Positions 1 through 7,308 of a DNA stretch of 11,892 nt are shown one piece after another (position 1 is the first letter of the stretch; each line of letters begins with the position of its first letter). The notes under the pieces are model-generated. The model did no database searches. It was not told the origin of the DNA and worked only from the letters and a program-made list of their open reading frames with translations. This stretch comes from Bacteroidales bacterium UBA4912 (GTDB taxonomy: Bacteria > Bacteroidota > Bacteroidia > Bacteroidales > Dysgonomonadaceae), in NCBI GenBank assembly GCA_002398875.1, contig DHCC01000070.1, positions 1,726-13,617 on the forward strand, in the 5' to 3' direction. The position numbers and the translations under genes are program-made.

Positions 1-1101
1 GGTGTTGATGTTAGTTTCTTCGAGAACAGATTAAATGCAAATCTAACATACTACAACCGTTTAACAATGGATAAATATGCTGCATTTGCATTACCATCTA
101 CAACCGGTTTCTCTTCTATCACTAATAATAACGGTGAATTCCAGAATAAAGGTGTTGAATTAGAACTTTCAGGGAGAATTCTTAAAACTGAAGACTTCAA
201 CTGGAATATGAGTGGTAATATCACTTACAACAAGAACATAATTGTTTCTCTGCCAGATAACGGATTGGAAAGAAACCGTCAGGGTGGATCTCAAATATAT
301 ACCGGAAATGGTACGGAAACTATCTTCGTTGGTGGTTACCAGGAAGGACAAGAACCAGGACTTCTAGTAGGTTACAAATTCGACGGAATCTATAAAAGTG
401 TAGATGAAATACCTGCTAATCTTGTTGTACAAACAGGAAATGATCAAGGTAAATATCAGTATGGACCTGCTGCTTATAATGCGTTAACACCATCTCAAAA
501 AGCAAATGCCATTCTAATTGAACCAGGTGATGCTAAATGGAGAGACATTAACGGAGATGGAGTAATTGATAATTTTGATCGTATTGAGATTGGTAACACA
601 ACTCCACGCTGGACTGGTGGTTTCAATACAAACTTCACATATAAAAACTTCACATTATATGGAAGATTCGACTTCGGTTTAGATTTCTGGACTTATGACA
701 ACGCAAGACCATGGTTCCTTGGAAATATGCAAGGTACATATAATACAACCACAGATGTATTTAACACATGGACACCAGAAAATCCAAATGCAAAATACCC
801 ACGCTATGTATGGGCAGACCAGCTAGGTGCAGGCAATTTAAATCGCACATCTACTCTTTTTGCTCATAAAGGAGACTACTTGGCATTCCGCGAAATATCT
901 CTTTCATATTCATTACCACAAACTATAGCTAATAAACTATATATGCAAGCGATGAATGTATCAGTAACAGGTCAGAACCTTGGTTACTTAACAGCAGCAC
1001 CTGTTGCTAACCCTGAAAGAGCATATGGAGCTGGCGTTGCAAGTGGTACCGGATATGGTCTACCCAGAACTTTACTTTTTGGTATTAACGTTACATTTTA
1101 A
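1..1101 (+). CDS. SusC/RagA-like TonB-dependent outer-membrane transporter (3' part; 5' end outside window)
   Basis: The reading frame is open from base 1 to the TAA at 1099-1101, giving 366 residues of what should be a roughly 1000-residue protein. The true start, signal peptide, carboxypeptidase-like domain and plug lie upstream of the window. The visible part is the C-terminal beta-barrel: alternating aromatic/polar strands, a loop with D-x-N-x-D-x-V-x-D (DINGDGVID, nt 544-570) followed by a DR..IGN motif that is typical of SusC barrels and resembles a calcium loop, and a final strand ending in Phe (GINVTF), as expected for outer-membrane barrel proteins. SusC proteins import glycans or sugars across the outer membrane using TonB energy and pair with a SusD lipoprotein, which is the next gene 24 nt downstream. 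Given the genes that follow, this is probably the NanO-type transporter for sialic acid or sialoglycans. The substrate is inferred from context, since barrel sequence alone does not show it. Confidence 0.93.
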   Translation, partial: GVDVSFFENRLNANLTYYNRLTMDKYAAFALPSTTGFSSITNNNGEFQNKGVELELSGRILKTEDFNWNMSGNITYNKNIIVSLPDNGLERNRQGGSQIYTGNGTETIFVGGYQEGQEPGLLVGYKFDGIYKSVDEIPANLVVQTGNDQGKYQYGPAAYNALTPSQKANAILIEPGDAKWRDINGDGVIDNFDRIEIGNTTPRWTGGFNTNFTYKNFTLYGRFDFGLDFWTYDNARPWFLGNMQGTYNTTTDVFNTWTPENPNAKYPRYVWADQLGAGNLNRTSTLFAHKGDYLAFREISLSYSLPQTIANKLYMQAMNVSVTGQNLGYLTAAPVANPERAYGAGVASGTGYGLPRTLLFGINVTF

Positions 1102-1125
1102 TCAACAAAAGAAGAATTCAATATT

Positions 1126-2733
1126 ATGAAGATTTCAAAAATAACAATATTTTCAAGCTTGCTGATGTTGCTTTTTGCAGCAACTAGCACATCATGCAGC
1201 GACTCACTGGATCTTGGTCCAATTGACTATTACGGAAGTGAATCATATTGGAAAACCGAAGCTCATGCTGAAGGATATATCGATGGCATTCACAAACACT
1301 TGAGAGATGCGGCATGGCAGCATACAATTACATTTGGTGAGTTAAGAGGAGGACATTATATCACTGGTACCAGTGGTGACGGATCGTCTGTATCCGGTGG
1401 TTCAATTGCAAGTCAAAACTTTGATGCAAACAATACTGGTGTTTCAAAGTTTGGTGACCTATATGGTAGAATTACCAACTTGAATCTTTTTATTGCTCGA
1501 GTTACCGATGCAGATTTCATCGGTGAGGCAAAGAAAAATTACTTTCTTGGAATGGTTCACGGACTAAGAGCTTTCTACTATTTCGATTTATATCGTACTT
1601 ATGGAGGTGTTCCTTTAAGATTAGGCATTGAAGTTATTGATGGTGAACTAGATCCAACAAAGCTATATTTACCACGTGCTACTCCTGCAGAGGTAATGAC
1701 ACAAATCAAGAGCGACCTTCAAAAATCATTAGAATATTTTGGTAATGTAAATAGCTTCAATCCTTATGGAATGGGCAATAAGGTTTATTGGAATAAGGCT
1801 GCTACAGAATCGCTTATAGGAGAGGTTTACCTATGGAATGCTAAAGTAACCACAGGTAATAATACAGCTAACCCGGACGATCTTGCAGTTGCAAAACAAC
1901 ACCTGTTGAATGTTGTAAACAATTACGGATTAAGCTTGCAAAACAACTTTGCTGATGTATTTGATGCTACAAAAAAAGCAAATAGCGAGATTATTTTTGC
2001 AATTCGTTTTGATGAAGGTGAAGCAACAAACGCATTTGGTCAGTATGTTTACAATATTGGAACAGGACAAACATCTAACAGCGCTTATTTAGAAGATGGT
2101 TCTTTATTTGTAGATCCGCTACAAGTAGCAGGAGCAGGCTCAATGCAACGTTATGAATATGTTCAGGGATTATTTAACAAATTTGATGTTGAAGATAGTC
2201 GCCGAGATGCAACTTTCCTTGCAGCCTATAATAAAGATGAAGAAGGTAACCTCGTTTACAGAGGAACTCACGTACGTAAGAATATCGGACTTATTAACAA
2301 TAGCGGTATACGTGTATGGATTGGTGATATGGTTTTCTACAGACTCTCTTGGGTATATCTTACTTTAGCTGAAATTGCTAATATGGAAGGTGATAATGCT
2401 AAAGTAGAAGAGTATATCAATATAGTACGTGAACGTGCTTATGGTGATAACTGGGCACCTGAATTTGAATTTGAAGCAGGCGACTTTACTGCTAATGAAC
2501 TTGCAATCCTTGCTGAAAAGGATAAAGAGTTTGTTCAAGAAGGACAGCGCTGGTGGGATATACGTCGTATGACTTTAACAAAAGGTGGAAAACCTTTAGT
2601 GTTTACTCAACAAGCAAGTTTTAACGGAGTGCCTATTCTTGATGAAGCTACAGAAGCACATAAACTATTATGGCCAATTGACAGAGCATTACTTGACAAT
2701 GATGATGCCTTAGAGCAAACTCCTGGTTATTAA
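1126..2733 (+). CDS. SusD/RagB-family outer-membrane lipoprotein, probable sialic-acid binding partner (NanU-like)
   Basis: This 535-residue protein has the usual SusD length. It starts with a lipoprotein signal: a Lys-containing n-region, a hydrophobic stretch at residues 8-19 and a lipobox ending in Cys24, followed by SDS, consistent with surface export in Bacteroidetes. The N-terminal half has SusD-like TPR helices (for example GLRAFYYFDLYRTYGGVPLR). The C-terminal half carries the RagB/SusD hallmark D466-KEFVQEGQRWWDIRRM and the typical ending LWPID...ALEQTPGY. SusD proteins lid the SusC barrel and bind glycan at the cell surface. It lies 24 nt after the susC-like gene, so the two are cotranscribed. 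Homologues in nan loci (NanU) bind free or bound sialic acid; that specificity is inferred from the neighbouring genes. The chosen ATG places the signal peptide correctly. A strong hairpin follows the stop codon. Confidence 0.95.
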   Translation: MKISKITIFSSLLMLLFAATSTSCSDSLDLGPIDYYGSESYWKTEAHAEGYIDGIHKHLRDAAWQHTITFGELRGGHYITGTSGDGSSVSGGSIASQNFDANNTGVSKFGDLYGRITNLNLFIARVTDADFIGEAKKNYFLGMVHGLRAFYYFDLYRTYGGVPLRLGIEVIDGELDPTKLYLPRATPAEVMTQIKSDLQKSLEYFGNVNSFNPYGMGNKVYWNKAATESLIGEVYLWNAKVTTGNNTANPDDLAVAKQHLLNVVNNYGLSLQNNFADVFDATKKANSEIIFAIRFDEGEATNAFGQYVYNIGTGQTSNSAYLEDGSLFVDPLQVAGAGSMQRYEYVQGLFNKFDVEDSRRDATFLAAYNKDEEGNLVYRGTHVRKNIGLINNSGIRVWIGDMVFYRLSWVYLTLAEIANMEGDNAKVEEYINIVRERAYGDNWAPEFEFEAGDFTANELAILAEKDKEFVQEGQRWWDIRRMTLTKGGKPLVFTQQASFNGVPILDEATEAHKLLWPIDRALLDNDDALEQTPGY

Positions 2734-2744
2734 ACCTTTCATTA

Positions 2745-2810
2745 TATTTAAAATATCCAAAGATGGCGATTTTTAATTACACCAATCGCTATCTTTGGAT
2801 ATTTTAAATA
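2745..2810 (+). terminator. 27-bp inverted repeat between the susD-like gene and the enzyme genes (attenuating terminator or mRNA-stabilising hairpin)
   Basis: Bases 2745-2771 are complementary to 2784-2810 over 27 positions, with only one non-Watson-Crick pair (G2765 with T2790, a G-U wobble in RNA). The loop is about 12 nt (2772-2783). The core ATCCAAAGAT..CGAT is GC-containing, while the outer stem is A/T. It lies 11 nt after the susD-like stop and 16 nt before the next ATG. No clean run of T follows the 3' arm, so it may act as a partial terminator, a processing barrier or a 3' stabiliser of the susCD message. Any of these would make SusC/D more abundant than the downstream enzymes. The base pairing is seen directly; the role is inferred. 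Confidence 0.75.
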
Positions 2811-2826
2811 ACTATTCTTTATAATT

Positions 2827-3501
2827 ATGTGTTCCTTACAAAAACAATCAATCTTGTTCTTTTTAGTATTAGCATTTGCTAATTCTCTTATTGCTCAAAA
2901 CGGTAATCACTCTACATTTTATTACCAGAGAGTATCTTTATTCGAGAAATTACCTACTTCTAATGAAGATATCATCTTCCTTGGAAATAGTATAACCAAT
3001 GGCGGCGAATGGGCAGAACTGCTGAATGACAAGAGGATTAAAAACAGAGGAATTAGCGGTGATGTTTGTACAGGTGTACTTGACAGACTACATTCGATTG
3101 TTGCCGGTGAGCCTGCAAAAATATTCCTTTTGATTGGTATAAATGACCTTGGTCGGGGAAGTATGCCAGACAGCGTAGTACACAAGACTGGTGAAATAAT
3201 TGAACTAATTCAGAAGGAATCGCCCAATACTTCAATCTATATCCAAAGCATTCTTCCGGTAAATGAGTTGTTTGGAATGTTTAAAGGACACACTCAGCAT
3301 AAAGATATTATTAAACCATTAAATAATAAACTGAAATGCCTTGCAAATAAAAAAGGCGTGGAGTTTATAGATCTTTACAGCCATTTTGTTACCCCGGGCA
3401 CTAGCAACCTGGATCCTTTATACACAAATGATGGGTTGCACCTCATGGGTGAAGGTTATATTAAATGGACTGAAATTTTGAAACCCTATATTTATGATTG
3501 A
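2827..3501 (+). CDS. Small secreted SGNH/GDSL-family hydrolase, candidate sialate O-acetylesterase
   Basis: This is a 224-residue single-domain protein with a signal peptide (hydrophobic residues 8-18, likely cut after IA23), so it is periplasmic or exported. All four SGNH blocks are visible: GNSIT with nucleophile Ser55, Gly75 in NRGISGD, Asn106 in GIND, and Asp202/His205 in NDGLH near the C-terminus. SGNH enzymes hydrolyse esters, often acetyl groups on sugars. It sits directly before a two-domain sialate O-acetylesterase gene and within a sialic-acid cluster, so the likely job is removing O-acetyl groups from sialic acid or neighbouring sugars. Substrate and position are inferred, and the fold alone could also fit an acyl-lipid or xylan acetyl esterase. 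It is the first gene after the hairpin. Its stop lies 8 nt inside the most upstream possible start of the next gene. Confidence 0.88.
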   Translation: MCSLQKQSILFFLVLAFANSLIAQNGNHSTFYYQRVSLFEKLPTSNEDIIFLGNSITNGGEWAELLNDKRIKNRGISGDVCTGVLDRLHSIVAGEPAKIFLLIGINDLGRGSMPDSVVHKTGEIIELIQKESPNTSIYIQSILPVNELFGMFKGHTQHKDIIKPLNNKLKCLANKKGVEFIDLYSHFVTPGTSNLDPLYTNDGLHLMGEGYIKWTEILKPYIYD

Positions 3502-3544
3502 TACTCTTAAGAAACATAGTTTTGATATCAGCAATTGTCATAAA

Positions 3545-5611
3545 ATGATCATTGCAATATCAATCTTCCTGTTTTTAACCTTTTCATCAGTTTTTGGTCA
3601 AAACATTAAAGTTGCCTGTGTAGGTAACTCAGTTACTTATGGAGCAGGAATAGAAAATCCTGCAGAAAAATATCCAGCACAACTACAAATGATGCTGGGA
3701 GAAAAATATGAGGTTAAGAACTTTGGACGAAGTGGTGCAACCTTATTAAAGAATGGATACAGACCATATTGGAATGAACCTGAATTTGAAGAAGCCCTGA
3801 AATTTAAAGCAGATATTGTAATAATTCATTTAGGCTTAAATGACACAGACCCCAGAGCCTGGCCTAAATACAGGGATGAATTTATAAGAGACTATACTAA
3901 CCTTATTGATACTTTCAAGAGTGTGAATCCTGATGCAGAGGTGAAAATCTGCAGACTTACACCTATTTTTTCAGGGCATCCGCGATTTACATCAAGCACA
4001 AGAGAATGGTACTGGCAGGTTCAGGAAGCTATTGAAGTTGTAGCAGAAATAAATGAGGTGGAATTACTCGATCTGCACACTCAGCTTCACAGACGACCTG
4101 ATCTATTTCCTGATAACCTGCATCCTACGGGTGATGGTGCAAAAATTATAGCGGAAACTGTTTTCGGTGCTATCACCGGAAATTATGGAGGCTTAAAATT
4201 AGCCCCTATTTTCTCAAATAACATGGTACTTCAGCGAAATCAGCCAATTGTTTTTTGGGGAACAGATAATACAGGAGAAACAGTAACCATAAATTTCAAT
4301 AATCAGGAAAGATCTGCTTTAGTAAACAATGCCGGTGAATGGGAAGTTGAATTTCCGTCTATGGAAGCCGGAGGATCGTATTCAGCAACAATAAGAAATT
4401 CTGAAAAGGAAATTGAACTTAAAGATATACTAATAGGTGACATCTGGATTTGCTCCGGTCAGTCCAATATGGAGTTTAGGCTAAGCCAGGCTGCGACAGC
4501 TTCAGATGATATAAAGCAGGCCAATCTTCCAGAGATCAGACTTTTTAATATGCAGCCGGTTGCTTATACTAATAATGAGTCTTGGGACTTGGAGACACTG
4601 GATAAGATAAACAGGCTGGAGTATTTTAAACAAACAGAATGGAAACCGACTTCACCTGAAACTGCTAAGGATTTTTCGGCAGTTGCATATCATTTTGGTA
4701 AAACGGTATATGAGGTAACAGGTGTTCCTGTCGGACTCATTCTTAACGCTGTAGGCGGATCACCTGCAGAGGCATGGATAGACAGTTATACACTGGAATT
4801 TCATCCGCGTCTTGTTGGAATGTTTCGTGATTGGAAGAATAATGATTTTATAAATCCGTGGTGCAGAGAAAGAGCAGGTAAAAATATTGAGCTTGCCGAA
4901 AATAAGTCACAACGACATCCCTATCACCCTTCTTACCTTTATGAAACAGGCATTCAGGATTTAACGAAATTGAATATTGCAGGAGTTATATGGTATCAGG
5001 GAGAATCAAACGAACAGAATGTTGAACTGCACGAAACAATCTTTCCTACTCTCGTAGAGAGCTGGAGAAATGCCTGGGATGCTGATCTTCCATTATATTA
5101 TGTTCAACTGTCAAGTATGGCTGTCGGTAGAGAAACCTGGGGACATTTCAGAGATAGCCAGCGACGGCTAATGTATGAAATCCCGAACAGCGGAATGGCA
5201 GTTTCATCTGATTTGGGTGACAGCACAGATGTTCACCCGCGTGAAAAGAAACAGGTGGGTGAACGCCTTGCTCGGTGGGCACTGAATAAGACATACGGAC
5301 TAAGCGAAATTACACCTTCAGGTCCGTTGTTTCATGACTGCTATTTTGAAGGGGGCGCTGCTTGGATCTCTTTTGAGTTTGCTGAAGGACTAAAAACATC
5401 TGATGGGAAACCACTTAAATCGTTTGAAGTAGCTGAGTTTCCGGGACTATTTTTTCCTGCTACCGCAGAAATTAAGGGGAATGTGGTTAAAGTAACATCA
5501 GATAAAGTAAATACACCCAGATATGTAAGGTATGGGTGGAGCTCTTATTCAGAAGGTAATCTTGTAAATATGGAAGGTCTGCCTGCTTCTACATTTACAA
5601 CAGAATATTAA
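3545..5611 (+). CDS. nanS: Sialate O-acetylesterase with two catalytic domains (SGNH + SASA), NanS/EstA-like
   Basis: This exported esterase removes O-acetyl groups from sialic acids so that sialidase and lyase can act. The start at 3545 is preferred because it begins a compact signal peptide (MIIAISIFLFLTFSSVFG-Q), giving 688 residues. An in-frame ATG at 3494 would add 17 polar residues and overlap the previous gene by 8 nt. Numbering from 3545, domain 1 (about 20-210) is a complete SGNH hydrolase: GNSVT with Ser29, Gly in NFGRSGA, Asn in GLND, and D..H in DNLHPTGDG. Domain 2 (about 220-688) is the sialate O-acetylesterase (SASA) family: nucleophile Ser307 in SGQSNM, GGSPAEAWID, WYQGESN at 483-489, and His564 in DVHPREK. 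Between them is a beta-rich linker (FSNNMVLQRNQPIVFWG) typical of this family. This two-domain layout matches characterised Bacteroidetes sialate esterases as I recall them. Both active sites look intact. The next gene follows after 10 nt. Confidence 0.92.
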   Translation: MIIAISIFLFLTFSSVFGQNIKVACVGNSVTYGAGIENPAEKYPAQLQMMLGEKYEVKNFGRSGATLLKNGYRPYWNEPEFEEALKFKADIVIIHLGLNDTDPRAWPKYRDEFIRDYTNLIDTFKSVNPDAEVKICRLTPIFSGHPRFTSSTREWYWQVQEAIEVVAEINEVELLDLHTQLHRRPDLFPDNLHPTGDGAKIIAETVFGAITGNYGGLKLAPIFSNNMVLQRNQPIVFWGTDNTGETVTINFNNQERSALVNNAGEWEVEFPSMEAGGSYSATIRNSEKEIELKDILIGDIWICSGQSNMEFRLSQAATASDDIKQANLPEIRLFNMQPVAYTNNESWDLETLDKINRLEYFKQTEWKPTSPETAKDFSAVAYHFGKTVYEVTGVPVGLILNAVGGSPAEAWIDSYTLEFHPRLVGMFRDWKNNDFINPWCRERAGKNIELAENKSQRHPYHPSYLYETGIQDLTKLNIAGVIWYQGESNEQNVELHETIFPTLVESWRNAWDADLPLYYVQLSSMAVGRETWGHFRDSQRRLMYEIPNSGMAVSSDLGDSTDVHPREKKQVGERLARWALNKTYGLSEITPSGPLFHDCYFEGGAAWISFEFAEGLKTSDGKPLKSFEVAEFPGLFFPATAEIKGNVVKVTSDKVNTPRYVRYGWSSYSEGNLVNMEGLPASTFTTEY

Positions 5612-5621
5612 TACAATAGAT

Positions 5622-7298
5622 ATGATTTATAAAAGAGGACTAATATTAGTTTTTTTCCTAAACGGATTATTATCATTTCTGTTTGCAGAATCATTACAGA
5701 ATGATACACTGATTTGGGAACCAAAAGTTATAGGTATTCCTCCTAGTGATGCATATATTGGCCTGTCTCTGCTTGAAACAGGTGAGATCAGACACTACAA
5801 TTATGGAGAACAAGCTGATAAAGGTTCATTTTATCTTTCAAGCAATGATAAAGGGCTTACATGGACAAAAGTAAACATACCCGACAACATTCCGTTTGCA
5901 GATACTCGCAGCCCTGTCAGTGGTGAATATTTAAGATTGATTTCATCGCCGGGTATGGGCACTTATGCTATTCGCACTAACGGAGGACTAAATGGAAGCA
6001 GAGAGCTTATTAAGGTGTCCGACTCTATGGGCATTATGTTGAAACCGCCGGTTTTTATAAGAAACGGCAAGCGTGTAGTTGTTGCCGGACATTATGGTTT
6101 ACAGAGAGGGCTCCCCAGAGCATGTTTTACATTTATTTCCGATGATGATGGTCACACTTGGAAACGCTCATCACTTGTCACAACCCCAGATCATGCGGGA
6201 GGGCTATTTCATAACGGAATCCGCTGGAATCACGGTGCTGCAGAACCTACTGTAATAGAGCTTAAAGACGGAAAGCTATGGATGCTGATTCGTACTTCTC
6301 AGGATCATCACTATCAGTCTTTTTCAAATGATGGTGGTGAAACATGGAGTGATGCTACCCCCTCACCTTTCTATGGTACAATTACAATGCCTACTATTGG
6401 CAGATTAAAGGATGGAAGAATACTTTTCCTTTGGTCGAATACAACTCCTCTGCCTGAAGTAAATAACACTACGGGAGTATGGGATGATGTTTTCACTAAC
6501 AGAAATGTAATTCATGCTGCCATATCTTCAGATGAAGGTAAGAGCTGGCAAGGCTTCCGCGAATTATACCTTGACCCCAGACGTGATGCAGAAGATTTTG
6601 GAACTATACCGGGTATTGATAAGAGTGTTCACCAAAGTCAGTTTATAGAACTTGACACAGGGGAGGTTTTAGTTTCACTTGGTCAGCATCCCTTACATAG
6701 AGTGATGTTGAGATTTAATGCAGACTGGCTATATGAAAAAGAGCGCTATTGCGATTTTTCTGATGGACTGGATCAATGGAGTGTATTTAGCTACTACAAA
6801 GGTATTGTGGGTCATTGCGGATACAATCGCAAAGCAGGTTGTAGTTTAGAAGACGGGAAGTTGTTGGTAAAATATATTCAAGATGATTCACTTCTTACCT
6901 CTGTGAGAGGTGCAGTGTGGAACTTTCCTACATTTTATAAAGGAAAACTATCTCTATCAATTGTGTTCAACGACTTAAACAGTCAAGGTGAGCTTTTGCT
7001 AAACGACAGGTGGTTTAATCCTACTGATACTACTGCTGTACATTTTGCACCTTTCAGTCTTACTTTAAACAGAAAGAATTTAAAAATACGAGATACTAAA
7101 CCTCACTTAATTGAGATTGAGTGGGATCTAAATAATGCTAAACCTACTGCTGTGGTTTATGTAGATAATCGTAAAAGAGTGACTTTACCACTTTCCAATA
7201 AATCGCAACATGGAATTTCATACCTTCATCTCCTGAGCGACAAGGTAAAGAACGACAAAGGTTATTTAATTGAATGGGTGAAAGCTGAAGAACTTTAA
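5622..7298 (+). CDS. Secreted Asp-box (sialidase-superfamily) glycoside hydrolase-like protein with C-terminal beta domain
   Basis: This 558-residue protein has a signal peptide (hydrophobic residues 7-22, cleavage near LFA22-E) and no lipobox Cys. Four Asp-boxes mark a sialidase-type beta-propeller: SNDKGLTW (74-81), SDDDGHTW (173-180), SNDGGETW (235-242) and SSDEGKSW (302-309). Between boxes 2 and 3 is E208-PTVIEL..G.LWMLIR224, which matches the Glu and second arginine region of sialidases. A later QSQFIELDTGEVLVSL..HRVMLR segment could supply another arginine. The canonical N-terminal (F/Y)RIP arginine motif of GH33 is not recognisable. The first blade instead reads IPPSDAYIGLSLLETGEIR. 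Residues from about 375 to the end form a separate region without Asp-boxes, probably a beta-sandwich. Position between the acetylesterases and GH20 suggests it releases terminal sialic acid or a related nonulosonate. Its activity is not certain from sequence, and it may represent a divergent family rather than true GH33. Confidence 0.8.
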   Translation: MIYKRGLILVFFLNGLLSFLFAESLQNDTLIWEPKVIGIPPSDAYIGLSLLETGEIRHYNYGEQADKGSFYLSSNDKGLTWTKVNIPDNIPFADTRSPVSGEYLRLISSPGMGTYAIRTNGGLNGSRELIKVSDSMGIMLKPPVFIRNGKRVVVAGHYGLQRGLPRACFTFISDDDGHTWKRSSLVTTPDHAGGLFHNGIRWNHGAAEPTVIELKDGKLWMLIRTSQDHHYQSFSNDGGETWSDATPSPFYGTITMPTIGRLKDGRILFLWSNTTPLPEVNNTTGVWDDVFTNRNVIHAAISSDEGKSWQGFRELYLDPRRDAEDFGTIPGIDKSVHQSQFIELDTGEVLVSLGQHPLHRVMLRFNADWLYEKERYCDFSDGLDQWSVFSYYKGIVGHCGYNRKAGCSLEDGKLLVKYIQDDSLLTSVRGAVWNFPTFYKGKLSLSIVFNDLNSQGELLLNDRWFNPTDTTAVHFAPFSLTLNRKNLKIRDTKPHLIEIEWDLNNAKPTAVVYVDNRKRVTLPLSNKSQHGISYLHLLSDKVKNDKGYLIEWVKAEEL

Positions 7299-7308
7299 AA
7301 AAATTGAG

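Noticed and set aside
544..570. EF-hand-like DINGDGVID loop in the SusC barrel as a special regulatory calcium site
   Set aside because: This Asp/Asn-rich loop recurs in many SusC homologues, so it is noted in the gene entry and not treated as unusual.
2153..2368. A 71-codon + strand open frame inside the susD-like gene
   Set aside because: It is out of frame with a complete SusD protein and shows no recognisable motif beyond a chance hydrophobic run.
2794..2826. Possible Bacteroides-type promoter (TTTG ... TAnnTTTG) before the small SGNH gene
   Set aside because: TTTG at 2794-2797 lies in the hairpin arm, and the best -7 candidate, TATTCTTT at 2813-2820, misses two consensus positions with spacing of 15 rather than about 19, so I do not annotate it.
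2922..3235. Two minus-strand open frames of 60-87 codons opposite the small SGNH gene
   Set aside because: They lie wholly inside a gene with all catalytic blocks intact, and their translations look like low-complexity shadow sequence without a family motif.
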